Positions 1 through 5,691 of a DNA stretch of 5,691 nucleotides are shown here, piece by piece. Every line of letters begins with the position of its first letter. Within the stretch, counting starts at the first letter, position 1. The position numbers and the translations under genes are program-made. The notes under the pieces are model-generated. The model saw only the letters and a program-made list of their open reading frames with translations, was not told the origin of the DNA and made no database searches. The stretch is taken from NCBI GenBank assembly GCA_002418865.1, contig DIEY01000043.1, positions 16,635 through 22,325 on the forward strand. Reading direction: 5' to 3'. This DNA comes from Bacteroidales bacterium UBA5762. Its GTDB lineage: Bacteria; Bacteroidota; Bacteroidia; Bacteroidales; TTA-H9.

Positions 1-18
1 AAAAGCCTTCGTTTGCGT

Positions 19-2493
19 ATGAATTTTTTAGGTTTTCATATTCATAATTTTAAAAGCTTCATTAAGCTGATTCCCCTTTTTTTAATGGCAGGTTTCATCC
101 TAAACCTATCAAAGGTTCATGCTCAGGTTCTTTATACTATTTCTGGTAAAGTAGTGGATGCCCGAAATGGATCTCCCCTTGCCTTTGTAAATATTCAGGT
201 AAACGATAAAATGATAGGCACAGTAAGCGATATAGATGGAAATTTTCACTTTTCCTCATCACAGCCCATCGATAAATTGCGGTTTTCGTATATAGGTTAT
301 GAAGCTCTTGTATTAGAACGATCTTCCTTAAAACAAAAAATTACCGTTAAGCTCAGAAAAACAGAAATAGAATTAAAAGAGGTTACCATATATCCAGGAC
401 AAAACCCTGCATTACGTATCATTCGGAATGCCATAAATAATCGTAAACGCAACAATATAGAAAATTTACCTGGTTTTTCGTACAATGCATACGAAAAGAC
501 TGTATTTAGCATCAAGGCCGATTCACTTTTGTTAGCAGATACCAACTCGCTGGATACCAACCTAAGGCGTTTAAGAGAATTCATCAACCGACAGCATCTG
601 TTGGTCATTGAAAATTATATTGACCGTCAATTCCAATCACCAAACAAGAATATCGAAAAAGTAGTTGCCACAAAAGTTTCTGGTTTAAAAGACCCTATTT
701 TCGTATTTCTGCTTAGCCAACTTCAATCGAGTACATTTTATGAAGACGTTTTTAGCATTGGTGGCCAAAACTTTATTAATCCTTTGGCCGAAAACAGTAT
801 AGAAAAATATTTTTATCAACTCGAAGACACTATTATCAGTGGACATGACACCACTTACATCATTTTTTACCGACCATGGAAGGGAAAGAATTTCGATGGA
901 CTAAAAGGTGTTTTGCATATTAATAGCAATGGTTGGGCGGTTTCGTCGGTTACGGCCGAACCCTACCAAAAAGACGAAAACTTCGAGATAAAGGTTCAGC
1001 AACTATATGAACAGGACTCTAATGGGATATGGTTTCCAAGCCAATTAAACATAGATTTAATCATGAATATTGTTCAGATAAATGCGGGTAACCAACCTAC
1101 GCCATTTCGAATCATCGCAAGTGGAAAAACTTATATAGAAAATTTTAAACTTATAGATATTCCCACGAAAGACATTTTCTCACATATTGAAATAGATGTA
1201 ATACCCGAGGCTATCCATAGAGACGAAGATTATTGGCAGAGAATAAGAGCAGTTCCTATAGACGAAAGAGAAAAGGAAACCTACAGGGTGATAGATAGCT
1301 TAGGAGCCGCTCATAATCTCGACCGATTTACCTATACGCTCGATGCTTTTATGAAAGGGAAAATTGCAATCAAAAAAGTAAATCTTGACCTAGAAAAACT
1401 CATGCGTTATAACGGTCACGAAGGGTTTTATGCTGGTTTGGGATTAGAAACCAACGATCTTTTTTCACGCCGCTGGCAAACTGGGGCCTATTGGGGTTAT
1501 GGATTGAAGGACAAAACCGCTAAATGGGGAGCATTTCTTCAACTCAATCTTCCTAACACGCATGATTCCTATTTTCGCTACGATTATCAATTCGATAAAC
1601 AAGAAAGCGGAGTAATAGAATTTACAGGTCGAAATTTTTCAGGATTTGATCCTTATACCTATCGAAATTTTCAAATCAACAGGATGGATGCCCTCAATGA
1701 ACATCAACTCAGCTTTTCAACCCGTATATTCGAATATACAAATGTTTGGTTAGCCTTGTCCATAGCAGAATTCAACCCCGCTTACGATTACAGATTTATA
1801 TATCATGAATTCGGAAATAACGAAATATTTAATTTTTCAGAGTTATCGGCCTCATTTCGCTGGGCTTATGGAGAAAAGTTCATTCGTACTACAAAAGGCA
1901 AGGTCTCGCTGGGAACGAAATTTCCCGTAGTTTGGTTTCAGTTTAATAAAGGACTCGACTTTTTGCCAGGAGGAGACTTCGACTATTTCCGCACCTTCTT
2001 GGATGTAACTTATTCCTTCTATACCCCTTTCATTGGTAAAACCTCCTTACGTTTGAATGCTGGTATGGCATCTTCGAATCTTCCGAGTAGTAAATTATTC
2101 AATGCGCGTGCCAACCATGCCGATTTTACGCTGTTTTCTCCTGGAAGCTTTACAACCATGCGAATGAATGAATTCTATTCCGATCGTTTTATAGCCTTTT
2201 TCGCTCAGCATAACTTTGGCCATCTATTATTTAGGTCTGGAAAATTTCAACCCGAACTGGAGCTTTTTTCTTCGGTTTTGTTTAGCAACCTTCGGCATCC
2301 AGAATATCATGAAGGCATTTCAATGAAAACAGCCGAAGAAGGATACTTCGAATCAGGCTTGCTTATTCATCGATTGATCGATTTTGGATTCTATAATTTA
2401 GGTATAGGAACAGCATGGCGTTATGGAACTTACAGTTTACCAAGACTTTCAGATAATTTAGCCCTAATGTTGTCGCTTAACTTTAATATATAA
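19..2493 (+). CDS. DUF5686-type outer-membrane beta-barrel protein with N-terminal carboxypeptidase-like regulatory domain
   Basis: From ATG at 19 the product is 824 residues. Residues 1-35 look like a signal peptide: a basic n-region, a hydrophobic stretch around 17-30 (LIPLFLMAGFILNL) and a likely signal peptidase I site after SKVHA, before Q36. No lipobox Cys is seen. Residues about 39-113 form a CarboxypepD_reg-like beta-sandwich (ISGKVVDARNGSPLAFVNI, then GTVSDIDGNF and LRFSYIGYE). From about 118 the protein matches what I know of DUF5686: LKEVTIYPGQNPALRIIRNA, then a C-terminal barrel with YWGYGLKDK near 491-499, FYSDRFIAFFAQHNFGHLLF near 719-738, and a strand-like end LALMLSLNFNI. There is no TonB plug domain, so it is not a SusC-type transporter. 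Function in this family is unknown; an outer-membrane location is inferred. A TTG at 13 is also in frame, and the frame is open to base 1, so an upstream start outside the window cannot be excluded. It is convergent with the operon on its right. Confidence 0.9.
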   Translation: MNFLGFHIHNFKSFIKLIPLFLMAGFILNLSKVHAQVLYTISGKVVDARNGSPLAFVNIQVNDKMIGTVSDIDGNFHFSSSQPIDKLRFSYIGYEALVLERSSLKQKITVKLRKTEIELKEVTIYPGQNPALRIIRNAINNRKRNNIENLPGFSYNAYEKTVFSIKADSLLLADTNSLDTNLRRLREFINRQHLLVIENYIDRQFQSPNKNIEKVVATKVSGLKDPIFVFLLSQLQSSTFYEDVFSIGGQNFINPLAENSIEKYFYQLEDTIISGHDTTYIIFYRPWKGKNFDGLKGVLHINSNGWAVSSVTAEPYQKDENFEIKVQQLYEQDSNGIWFPSQLNIDLIMNIVQINAGNQPTPFRIIASGKTYIENFKLIDIPTKDIFSHIEIDVIPEAIHRDEDYWQRIRAVPIDEREKETYRVIDSLGAAHNLDRFTYTLDAFMKGKIAIKKVNLDLEKLMRYNGHEGFYAGLGLETNDLFSRRWQTGAYWGYGLKDKTAKWGAFLQLNLPNTHDSYFRYDYQFDKQESGVIEFTGRNFSGFDPYTYRNFQINRMDALNEHQLSFSTRIFEYTNVWLALSIAEFNPAYDYRFIYHEFGNNEIFNFSELSASFRWAYGEKFIRTTKGKVSLGTKFPVVWFQFNKGLDFLPGGDFDYFRTFLDVTYSFYTPFIGKTSLRLNAGMASSNLPSSKLFNARANHADFTLFSPGSFTTMRMNEFYSDRFIAFFAQHNFGHLLFRSGKFQPELELFSSVLFSNLRHPEYHEGISMKTAEEGYFESGLLIHRLIDFGFYNLGIGTAWRYGTYSLPRLSDNLALMLSLNFNI

Positions 2494-2595
2494 TTCTACT
2501 TTCCATGTCTCCAACTTTATTAATGCCACGTCATAATGAAACCCATATAATGCTGCGAAAAAACTCACCAATGATAAAATTTTAAAGCTTTTCAT
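2464..2595 (-). CDS. Possible small protein, 43 residues, unrecognised
   Basis: ATG at 2595-2593 runs to TAG at 2466-2464, giving 43 residues beginning MKSFKILSLVSFFAALYGF. An AAGGAG lies 7 bases before the ATG, a near-ideal ribosome binding site. The N-terminus (Lys residues, then about 14 hydrophobic residues) resembles a signal peptide or single membrane anchor. The rest is a short amphipathic, Lys-rich tail (Trp31, ending VKRQH). It starts 56 bases after the acyltransferase stop on the same strand, so it could be the third gene of that operon. Its last 30 bases lie antisense to the 3' end of the barrel gene. I do not recognise the protein. It could be a real small membrane peptide, the 5' remnant of a longer exported-protein gene, or chance. 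The ribosome binding site and codon choice favour a real or recently real gene. Confidence 0.4.
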   Translation of the reverse strand: MKSFKILSLVSFFAALYGFHYDVALIKLETWKVELYIKVKRQH

Positions 2596-2602
2596 ACTTG
2601 CT

Positions 2603-2608
2603 CTCCTT
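2603..2608 (-). promoter_or_regulatory. Shine-Dalgarno-like site of the 43-codon ORF
   Basis: AAGGAG on the minus strand ends 7 bases before the ATG at 2595. It is the main sequence support for translation of this small ORF. Many Bacteroidetes rely little on Shine-Dalgarno pairing, but the ligase gene in this window also has such a site. Confidence 0.45.
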
Positions 2609-2651
2609 ATCCACTTCCTTGTTTAGAATATGCTGCCTTTAGGTGGGTTTC

Positions 2652-3551
2652 TCAAACTCTCCACCAGCGGCTGAATGCAAACCATTGTTCGGGATGCTGC
2701 TTTATGATATTACCAATCTCGTCCATAAAAATCTGTGTGTTTTCAAAGATGTCTTTTTCTAAATCGCCTGTTTTTTTCAATGGTATAGGAGGTTTAATCA
2801 TAAGATGGTTTTTGCCGTTGGCTGTTGCTAAACTATAAATAGGTAATACTGGGCATCCTACTCTCAGAGCCAAAGCTGCAGGGCCTTTGGCTGTAAGTTT
2901 TTCTCGTCCTAAAAATTTCACTCTTACTCCTCCTATCAGTCTCTGGTCACTCAACATTATTAAAATACCGTTGTTTTTCAAGAATTTGATAAGAGCGAGT
3001 ACATTACTCTTCGATTCATTCTCTTTTATCCATTTTATACCAATCATATTTCTGAGCTCTGTAAAGAGTTGTTCGGTTTTTTCATCATTTTGCTCTCTCA
3101 TGATGGTGGCACAATTAGGAAATCCAGCGAGGGTAAGCGTATGAGTAAGCATAGTAAAATTTCCAATATGAGCCGTAAGAGCAATAACGCCTTTTTGTTG
3201 CATTAATGCCTCTTCTAAATATTCTTTTCCACTAATGCCTTCAATAAAATCTTCATAAACTGGCATACTACCTTTTTTGCAATAATATGCCAGATCAACG
3301 GCCTGATTCAGGAAAAACCCAATCATTTCTTTGGCCTTACCATCCAAAGTTTTATCATCCATAGCATCCCCATAAAGAATTCTCAGGCTCGTTTTGGCTC
3401 TATCTTTGAACTTATTGGAAATGGAAAATTTAGTTAATGCATGAACGAGGGCTCTAAAAAGAGTTTTGGGTAAAATTTTGGTGAGAGCCAACAACAGCTT
3501 TAAAAAAAATCGTCCCGCCAATTTCTGAGAAGAATTGTTATTTGCAGCCAT
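2652..3551 (-). CDS. LpxL/HtrB-like lysophospholipid (lipid A-type) acyltransferase
   Basis: The product is 299 residues, the usual size for the LpxL/HtrB (LABLAT-like) acyltransferases, which move an acyl chain from a thioester donor to a lipid acceptor at the inner membrane. Residues about 12-43 form a hydrophobic/basic membrane-associated N-terminus. The block GVIALTAHIGNFTML (121-135) is the catalytic motif region with His128. Downstream blocks fit the family: MRE at 151-153, GILIMLSDQR near 195-204, VKFLGREKLTAKGPAALALR near 211-230 and the C-terminal HPEQWFAFSRWWR (286-298). The expected HX4(D/E) acid is Thr133 here, which is odd; the codon reads clearly as ACT. The acceptor cannot be told from sequence: lipid A, an aminolipid or another glycolipid are all possible. 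The ATG shares its A with the stop of the upstream ligase gene (TAATG), so translation is probably coupled and both genes share a promoter upstream of the ligase. Family assignment is firm; substrate is not. Confidence 0.88.
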   Translation of the reverse strand: MAANNNSSQKLAGRFFLKLLLALTKILPKTLFRALVHALTKFSISNKFKDRAKTSLRILYGDAMDDKTLDGKAKEMIGFFLNQAVDLAYYCKKGSMPVYEDFIEGISGKEYLEEALMQQKGVIALTAHIGNFTMLTHTLTLAGFPNCATIMREQNDEKTEQLFTELRNMIGIKWIKENESKSNVLALIKFLKNNGILIMLSDQRLIGGVRVKFLGREKLTAKGPAALALRVGCPVLPIYSLATANGKNHLMIKPPIPLKKTGDLEKDIFENTQIFMDEIGNIIKQHPEQWFAFSRWWRV

Positions 3552-3553
3552 TA
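3549..3553 (-). other. TAATG stop-start overlap coupling ligase and acyltransferase
   Basis: On the minus strand the ligase stop TAA (3553-3551) and the acyltransferase ATG (3551-3549) share one base. No Shine-Dalgarno core is obvious in the last codons of the ligase gene (AATCATCATGAATAATG), so termination-reinitiation is the likely way the second gene is translated (inference). Confidence 0.75.
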
Positions 3554-5074
3554 TTCATGATGATTGATGAGTGCTGCCTTGTTAATCTTTCCCGAACCTG
3601 TTTTGGGTAGCTCCTCCAGATATTCGATGTGCCGAGGCAGTTTGAATCTAGAGAGTTGTTCCCTAAGATATTCCATCACATATTTTTTAGGTAATACAAT
3701 CCCTTCTTTCAATACTATAAAACACTTCACTACTTCACCTCTCAATTCATCAGGGACACCAACCGCTGCAGCCTCTTTAATGCAAGGATGCTTCAATAAA
3801 ACCTCTTCAATTTCGGCAGCCCAAACCAACTCGCCTCCCACTTTAATCGTATCTTTTGATTTCCCAATAATATATAAGTTTCCATGTTCATCGAAGCGAC
3901 CGAGATCGCCCGTATAAAACCATCCATTCTTAAAGGCTTCCATATTCAATTCGGGTTCGTTGTAGTATCCACAAAATACCGATTTACCTCTGGCCACTAA
4001 CTCACCAATCTCACCTTGAGGCATTTGGTTGCCTTTGGAATCGAAAATTTTCAATTCTACATTAGGAACAGGCTTACCTACCGATCTAATGTTATCGGGC
4101 GAAGAAGCAGATATAGGTGGAATAACCTCCGTCATTCCCCAACCATTTAATATTACAGCATTCGGACAAAGTTTCTGAAAACGCATCATCAAATCATATG
4201 ACGATGGTGCGCCAAATACATCTGCCCAACGAAGACTTTCCAAAGAATACGATTCCACTTCCTTTAAATATAATATGGCATAATACATGGGTGGAACCAT
4301 AAATACTCCAGTTACTTTCCATTTGTCAACCATTCTAATGAAATCCAAAGGTGAAAAACGAGGCATAATTACATGACTCATCCCATATTTTACCGTTGTC
4401 ATTACAAATAAGATTCCTGCTGAATGAGATAGAGGGACTGCGGCTATGGTACGCTCGCTTTCATCTATCCTTAATATAGTTTTCAAATAATCATAAGTGG
4501 TAAAATATTTTAACTGCTCGGCACCTAAATGAATATGCTCATAATTCCACAATGCACCCTTAGGTTTGCCCATAGTACCAGAAGTGTAAAAGATACTCGA
4601 AATCATTTGAGGGTCTATTTCCTGATCTGCCAAATCATTCTTCCCATTTTCTACTAAACCCCAAAATGAAATATATCGTGAGTCATCTTCTATTGTAATA
4701 ATCTCTTTCAAGGAGCTGATGCGACTTTTCAACTCAAAAAGACTAAATTTCACATCTGCAGTAGTGATAATGCCCTTCAAACCACAATGGTTTGATATGG
4801 AAATAATTTCATTGAGACTTAGGGCAAAATCAATAGGCACCACAATACATCCCAATGAATACACGGCAAAATAAGAATAAATATATTCGATACAATTGGG
4901 AAGATAAATAGCAATTCTGTCATTTTTTCTGAAACCCAAATCGAGCAAACTATTGGCCAATCGAAATGAATTATCTCTCAACGACTGAAAATCGTATTCC
5001 TTGTCCTGATAAATATAAGCTGTCTTCCTTCCGTACTTGTCGGCTGCATCAATTAAAAGCTCTCTTGCATCCAT
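3551..5074 (-). CDS. ANL-superfamily acyl-CoA synthetase / AMP-dependent ligase
   Basis: The product is 507 residues, a normal full length for acyl- or aryl-CoA ligases. Family motifs run in order: P-loop A3 YTSGTMGKPKG (163-173); A4 PLSHSAG (214-220); A5 GWGMTE (311-316); A7 WFYTGDLGRF (385-394), with Asp390 expected to hold the ATP ribose; A8 hinge GKSKDTIKVGGE (404-415); and A10 PKTGSGKI (490-497), with Lys496 as the adenylation lysine. It should form acyl-AMP from a carboxylic acid and ATP, then pass the acyl group to CoA or possibly to an acyl carrier protein. Two departures are seen: Met168 in the usual SGTTG, and Lys405 where most members have Arg at the start of A8. No signal peptide is seen; it is probably cytosolic. 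The ATG at 5074 follows an AGGGAG-type ribosome binding site and a promoter-like site. It is the first gene of the operon with the acyltransferase, which suggests a fatty-acid substrate, but an aryl acid cannot be ruled out. Confidence 0.92.
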   Translation of the reverse strand: MDARELLIDAADKYGRKTAYIYQDKEYDFQSLRDNSFRLANSLLDLGFRKNDRIAIYLPNCIEYIYSYFAVYSLGCIVVPIDFALSLNEIISISNHCGLKGIITTADVKFSLFELKSRISSLKEIITIEDDSRYISFWGLVENGKNDLADQEIDPQMISSIFYTSGTMGKPKGALWNYEHIHLGAEQLKYFTTYDYLKTILRIDESERTIAAVPLSHSAGILFVMTTVKYGMSHVIMPRFSPLDFIRMVDKWKVTGVFMVPPMYYAILYLKEVESYSLESLRWADVFGAPSSYDLMMRFQKLCPNAVILNGWGMTEVIPPISASSPDNIRSVGKPVPNVELKIFDSKGNQMPQGEIGELVARGKSVFCGYYNEPELNMEAFKNGWFYTGDLGRFDEHGNLYIIGKSKDTIKVGGELVWAAEIEEVLLKHPCIKEAAAVGVPDELRGEVVKCFIVLKEGIVLPKKYVMEYLREQLSRFKLPRHIEYLEELPKTGSGKINKAALINHHE

Positions 5075-5079
5075 ATTTT

Positions 5080-5086
5080 CTCCCTT
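5080..5086 (-). promoter_or_regulatory. Ribosome binding site of the acyl-CoA ligase gene
   Basis: AAGGGAG on the minus strand lies 5 bases before the ATG at 5074. It supports that start codon over later in-frame Met codons. Confidence 0.6.
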
Positions 5087-5121
5087 TTATTCGTAAATTG
5101 TTTTAAAAACCTATTGCGTAA

Positions 5122-5151
5122 CAAAATTATATAAAATGCTTTTATTGCAAT
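5122..5151 (-). promoter_or_regulatory. Bacteroidetes-type promoter of the ligase-acyltransferase operon
   Basis: On the minus strand TAATTTTG (5129-5122) is an exact match to the Bacteroidetes -7 consensus TAnnTTTG. ATTG (5151-5148), carrying the TTG of the -33 element, lies 18 bases upstream, within the spacing known for this sigma factor. Transcription would start near 5115, leaving a 5' leader of about 40 bases before the ligase ATG. The AT-rich background makes chance matches easier, but position, spacing and orientation all agree. Confidence 0.6.
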
Positions 5152-5167
5152 CTTTAAATCATTTTAA

Positions 5168-5183
5168 CTAACATTACTGTTAG
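5168..5183. promoter_or_regulatory. Perfect inverted repeat upstream of the operon promoter, possible operator
   Basis: CTAACA-TTAC-TGTTAG is a perfect 6-bp inverted repeat with a 4-base centre, flanked by a looser TAAC...GTTA pair. It sits about 17 bases upstream of the -33 element. The size suits a dimeric regulator such as a TetR- or MarR-type protein, but no regulator gene is in the window, and the assignment is inference only. Confidence 0.3.
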
Positions 5184-5468
5184 CAAGTTATCTTCTTATT
5201 ATTAATCCGAAACATTAAATTTCAATATATAAAATTTAATTATCTCAATTAATAATAATTTTTAAATTTCTTCTTCATAACGGTCAAAAAAAATTCCAAG
5301 CCCCATACTGAGCTTTATAAGAAGCAGGCTTTAAGAGAAAGAAATACTGATTCATTTTCTCAAAATGGCATATTTATTCTATTAATTATATGTTTTTTAT
5401 GGTTTCTAATCAACTCTAATAAACATTACATTTAAAAACGATTATTCATTTTTTAATATTAATTTTTC

Positions 5469-5691
5469 ATTAGTGTCTACTAAAAATTTAAGCTAAGTTG
5501 AAAGCCGACGTTTTCACATATTTCAGGTCCATCGTAGACCGGTTTTTCGAACAGTTCTCTGATCGGTGTTTTATCGATGAGAGAACCCCGCAAAACGCGG
5601 AGTACATCGAACAAGCTGCGATTGAGATGGCAGTCATGTTCGGCGATAGCAACAAGGCAGTAAGCACATATGGCGCAATAGATCTGTATTC
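5469..5691 (-). mobile_element. 3' end of an IS4-family insertion sequence, boundary approximate
   Basis: The element covers the transposase tail plus a few bases beyond it. Its outer end probably lies near CATTAGTGTCTACTAAAA (5469-5486), which overlaps the transposase stop and resembles the terminal repeats I associate with this IS group (an AGTGTC core). The other terminal repeat and any target duplication are outside the window, so the exact edge is inferred. Confidence 0.5.
5480..5691 (-). CDS. IS4-family transposase (DUF4372 type), C-terminal end, cut by window edge
   Basis: The minus-strand frame that enters at the right edge (first full codon 5689-5687) is open for 69 codons to TAG at 5482-5480. 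It reads IQIYCAICAYCLVAIAEHDC, then HLNRSLFDVLRVLRGSLIDK and TPIRELFE, ending QLSLNF. I recognise this as the C-terminus of IS4-family transposases of the kind with an N-terminal DUF4372 domain, common in Bacteroidetes and relatives: the KIQIY.AI.AYCLVAI segment just after the catalytic YREK region, then the LLDKTPIREL block. The DDE catalytic residues lie outside the window, so whether the gene is intact cannot be told. Base composition is much less AT-rich than the adjoining intergenic DNA, as expected for a mobile element. The visible part has no frameshift or stop. Confidence 0.82.
   Translation of the reverse strand, partial: IQIYCAICAYCLVAIAEHDCHLNRSLFDVLRVLRGSLIDKTPIRELFEKPVYDGPEICENVGFQLSLNF

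Larger units (their letters stand above)
5075..5479. other. AT-rich intergenic region upstream of the operon
   Basis: About 405 bases lie between the ligase start and the transposase stop, and they are strongly AT-rich. The 110 bases nearest the ligase hold its ribosome binding site, promoter and inverted repeat, listed separately. Between about 5190 and 5465 I see only AT-rich sequence, one all-AT inverted repeat (TTAAATTT at 5215 and AAATTTAA at 5232) and a 23-codon minus-strand ORF at 5284-5355 that I do not call a gene. No RNA gene or riboswitch is recognisable. Confidence 0.6.

Noticed and set aside
297..608. Minus-strand 103-codon ORF inside the barrel gene
   Set aside because: It lies fully antisense to a strongly supported coding region and shows no recognisable domain or start context.
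2573..2592. AAAATTTTAAAGCTTTT as a possible terminator between the convergent genes
   Set aside because: It consists of short adjacent palindromes with no loop and no GC-rich stem, and it falls within the 5' codons of the small ORF.
2887..3144. Plus-strand 85-codon ORF inside the acyltransferase gene
   Set aside because: It is antisense to conserved acyltransferase motifs, and its Ser/Phe/Ile-rich composition is typical of a shadow frame.
3564..3917. Plus-strand 117-codon ORF inside the ligase gene
   Set aside because: It is antisense to the A7-A10 motifs of the ligase and resembles no known protein.
5215..5268. All-AT inverted and repeated TTAAATTT / AAATTTAA stretches
   Set aside because: They consist only of A and T in an AT-rich spacer, so chance is a sufficient explanation; there is no GC stem to act as a terminator.
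5583..5601. CCGC...GCGG small hairpin
   Set aside because: It has only 4-bp arms inside the transposase reading frame, with codons that fit the protein family.

Overview
The window looks like chromosomal DNA of a Bacteroidota (Bacteroidetes) species. Four things point that way: low GC; an outer-membrane protein that joins a carboxypeptidase-like regulatory domain to a DUF5686-type barrel, an architecture typical of the phylum; a promoter that matches the TTG / TAnnTTTG pattern; and the end of a Bacteroidetes-style IS4-family transposase. No rRNA, tRNA, CRISPR array or phage gene is visible.

Layout, left to right. Positions 19-2493 (+) encode an 824-residue secreted outer-membrane beta-barrel protein. 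Its reading frame is open to the left window edge, so its true start could lie further upstream. A convergent transcription unit on the minus strand fills 2464-5074. It is read from right to left as an ANL-superfamily acyl-CoA synthetase/ligase (3551-5074), then an LpxL/HtrB-like lipid acyltransferase (2652-3551), then possibly a 43-codon small ORF (2464-2595). The small ORF has a good Shine-Dalgarno-like site and overlaps the 3' end of the barrel gene in antisense. The ligase and acyltransferase share one base (TAATG), which suggests translational coupling. No clear hairpin terminator separates the convergent genes.

Positions 5075-5479 form a very AT-rich intergenic region. It holds a ribosome binding site, a convincing Bacteroidetes-type promoter for the operon, and a perfect 6-bp inverted repeat just upstream of that promoter. 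From about 5470 to the right edge lies the 3' end of an insertion sequence: the C-terminal 69 residues of an IS4-family transposase on the minus strand, with noticeably higher GC.

The likely joint job of the operon, by inference, is to activate a carboxylic (probably fatty) acid as acyl-AMP/acyl-thioester and to transfer an acyl chain to a lipid acceptor at the inner membrane. The acyltransferase has a non-canonical HX4T in place of HX4(D/E), and the ligase has Lys where most ANL enzymes have Arg in the A8 hinge motif. These two substitutions and the small ORF are the points most worth checking. I do not see clear evidence of a wholly new system.
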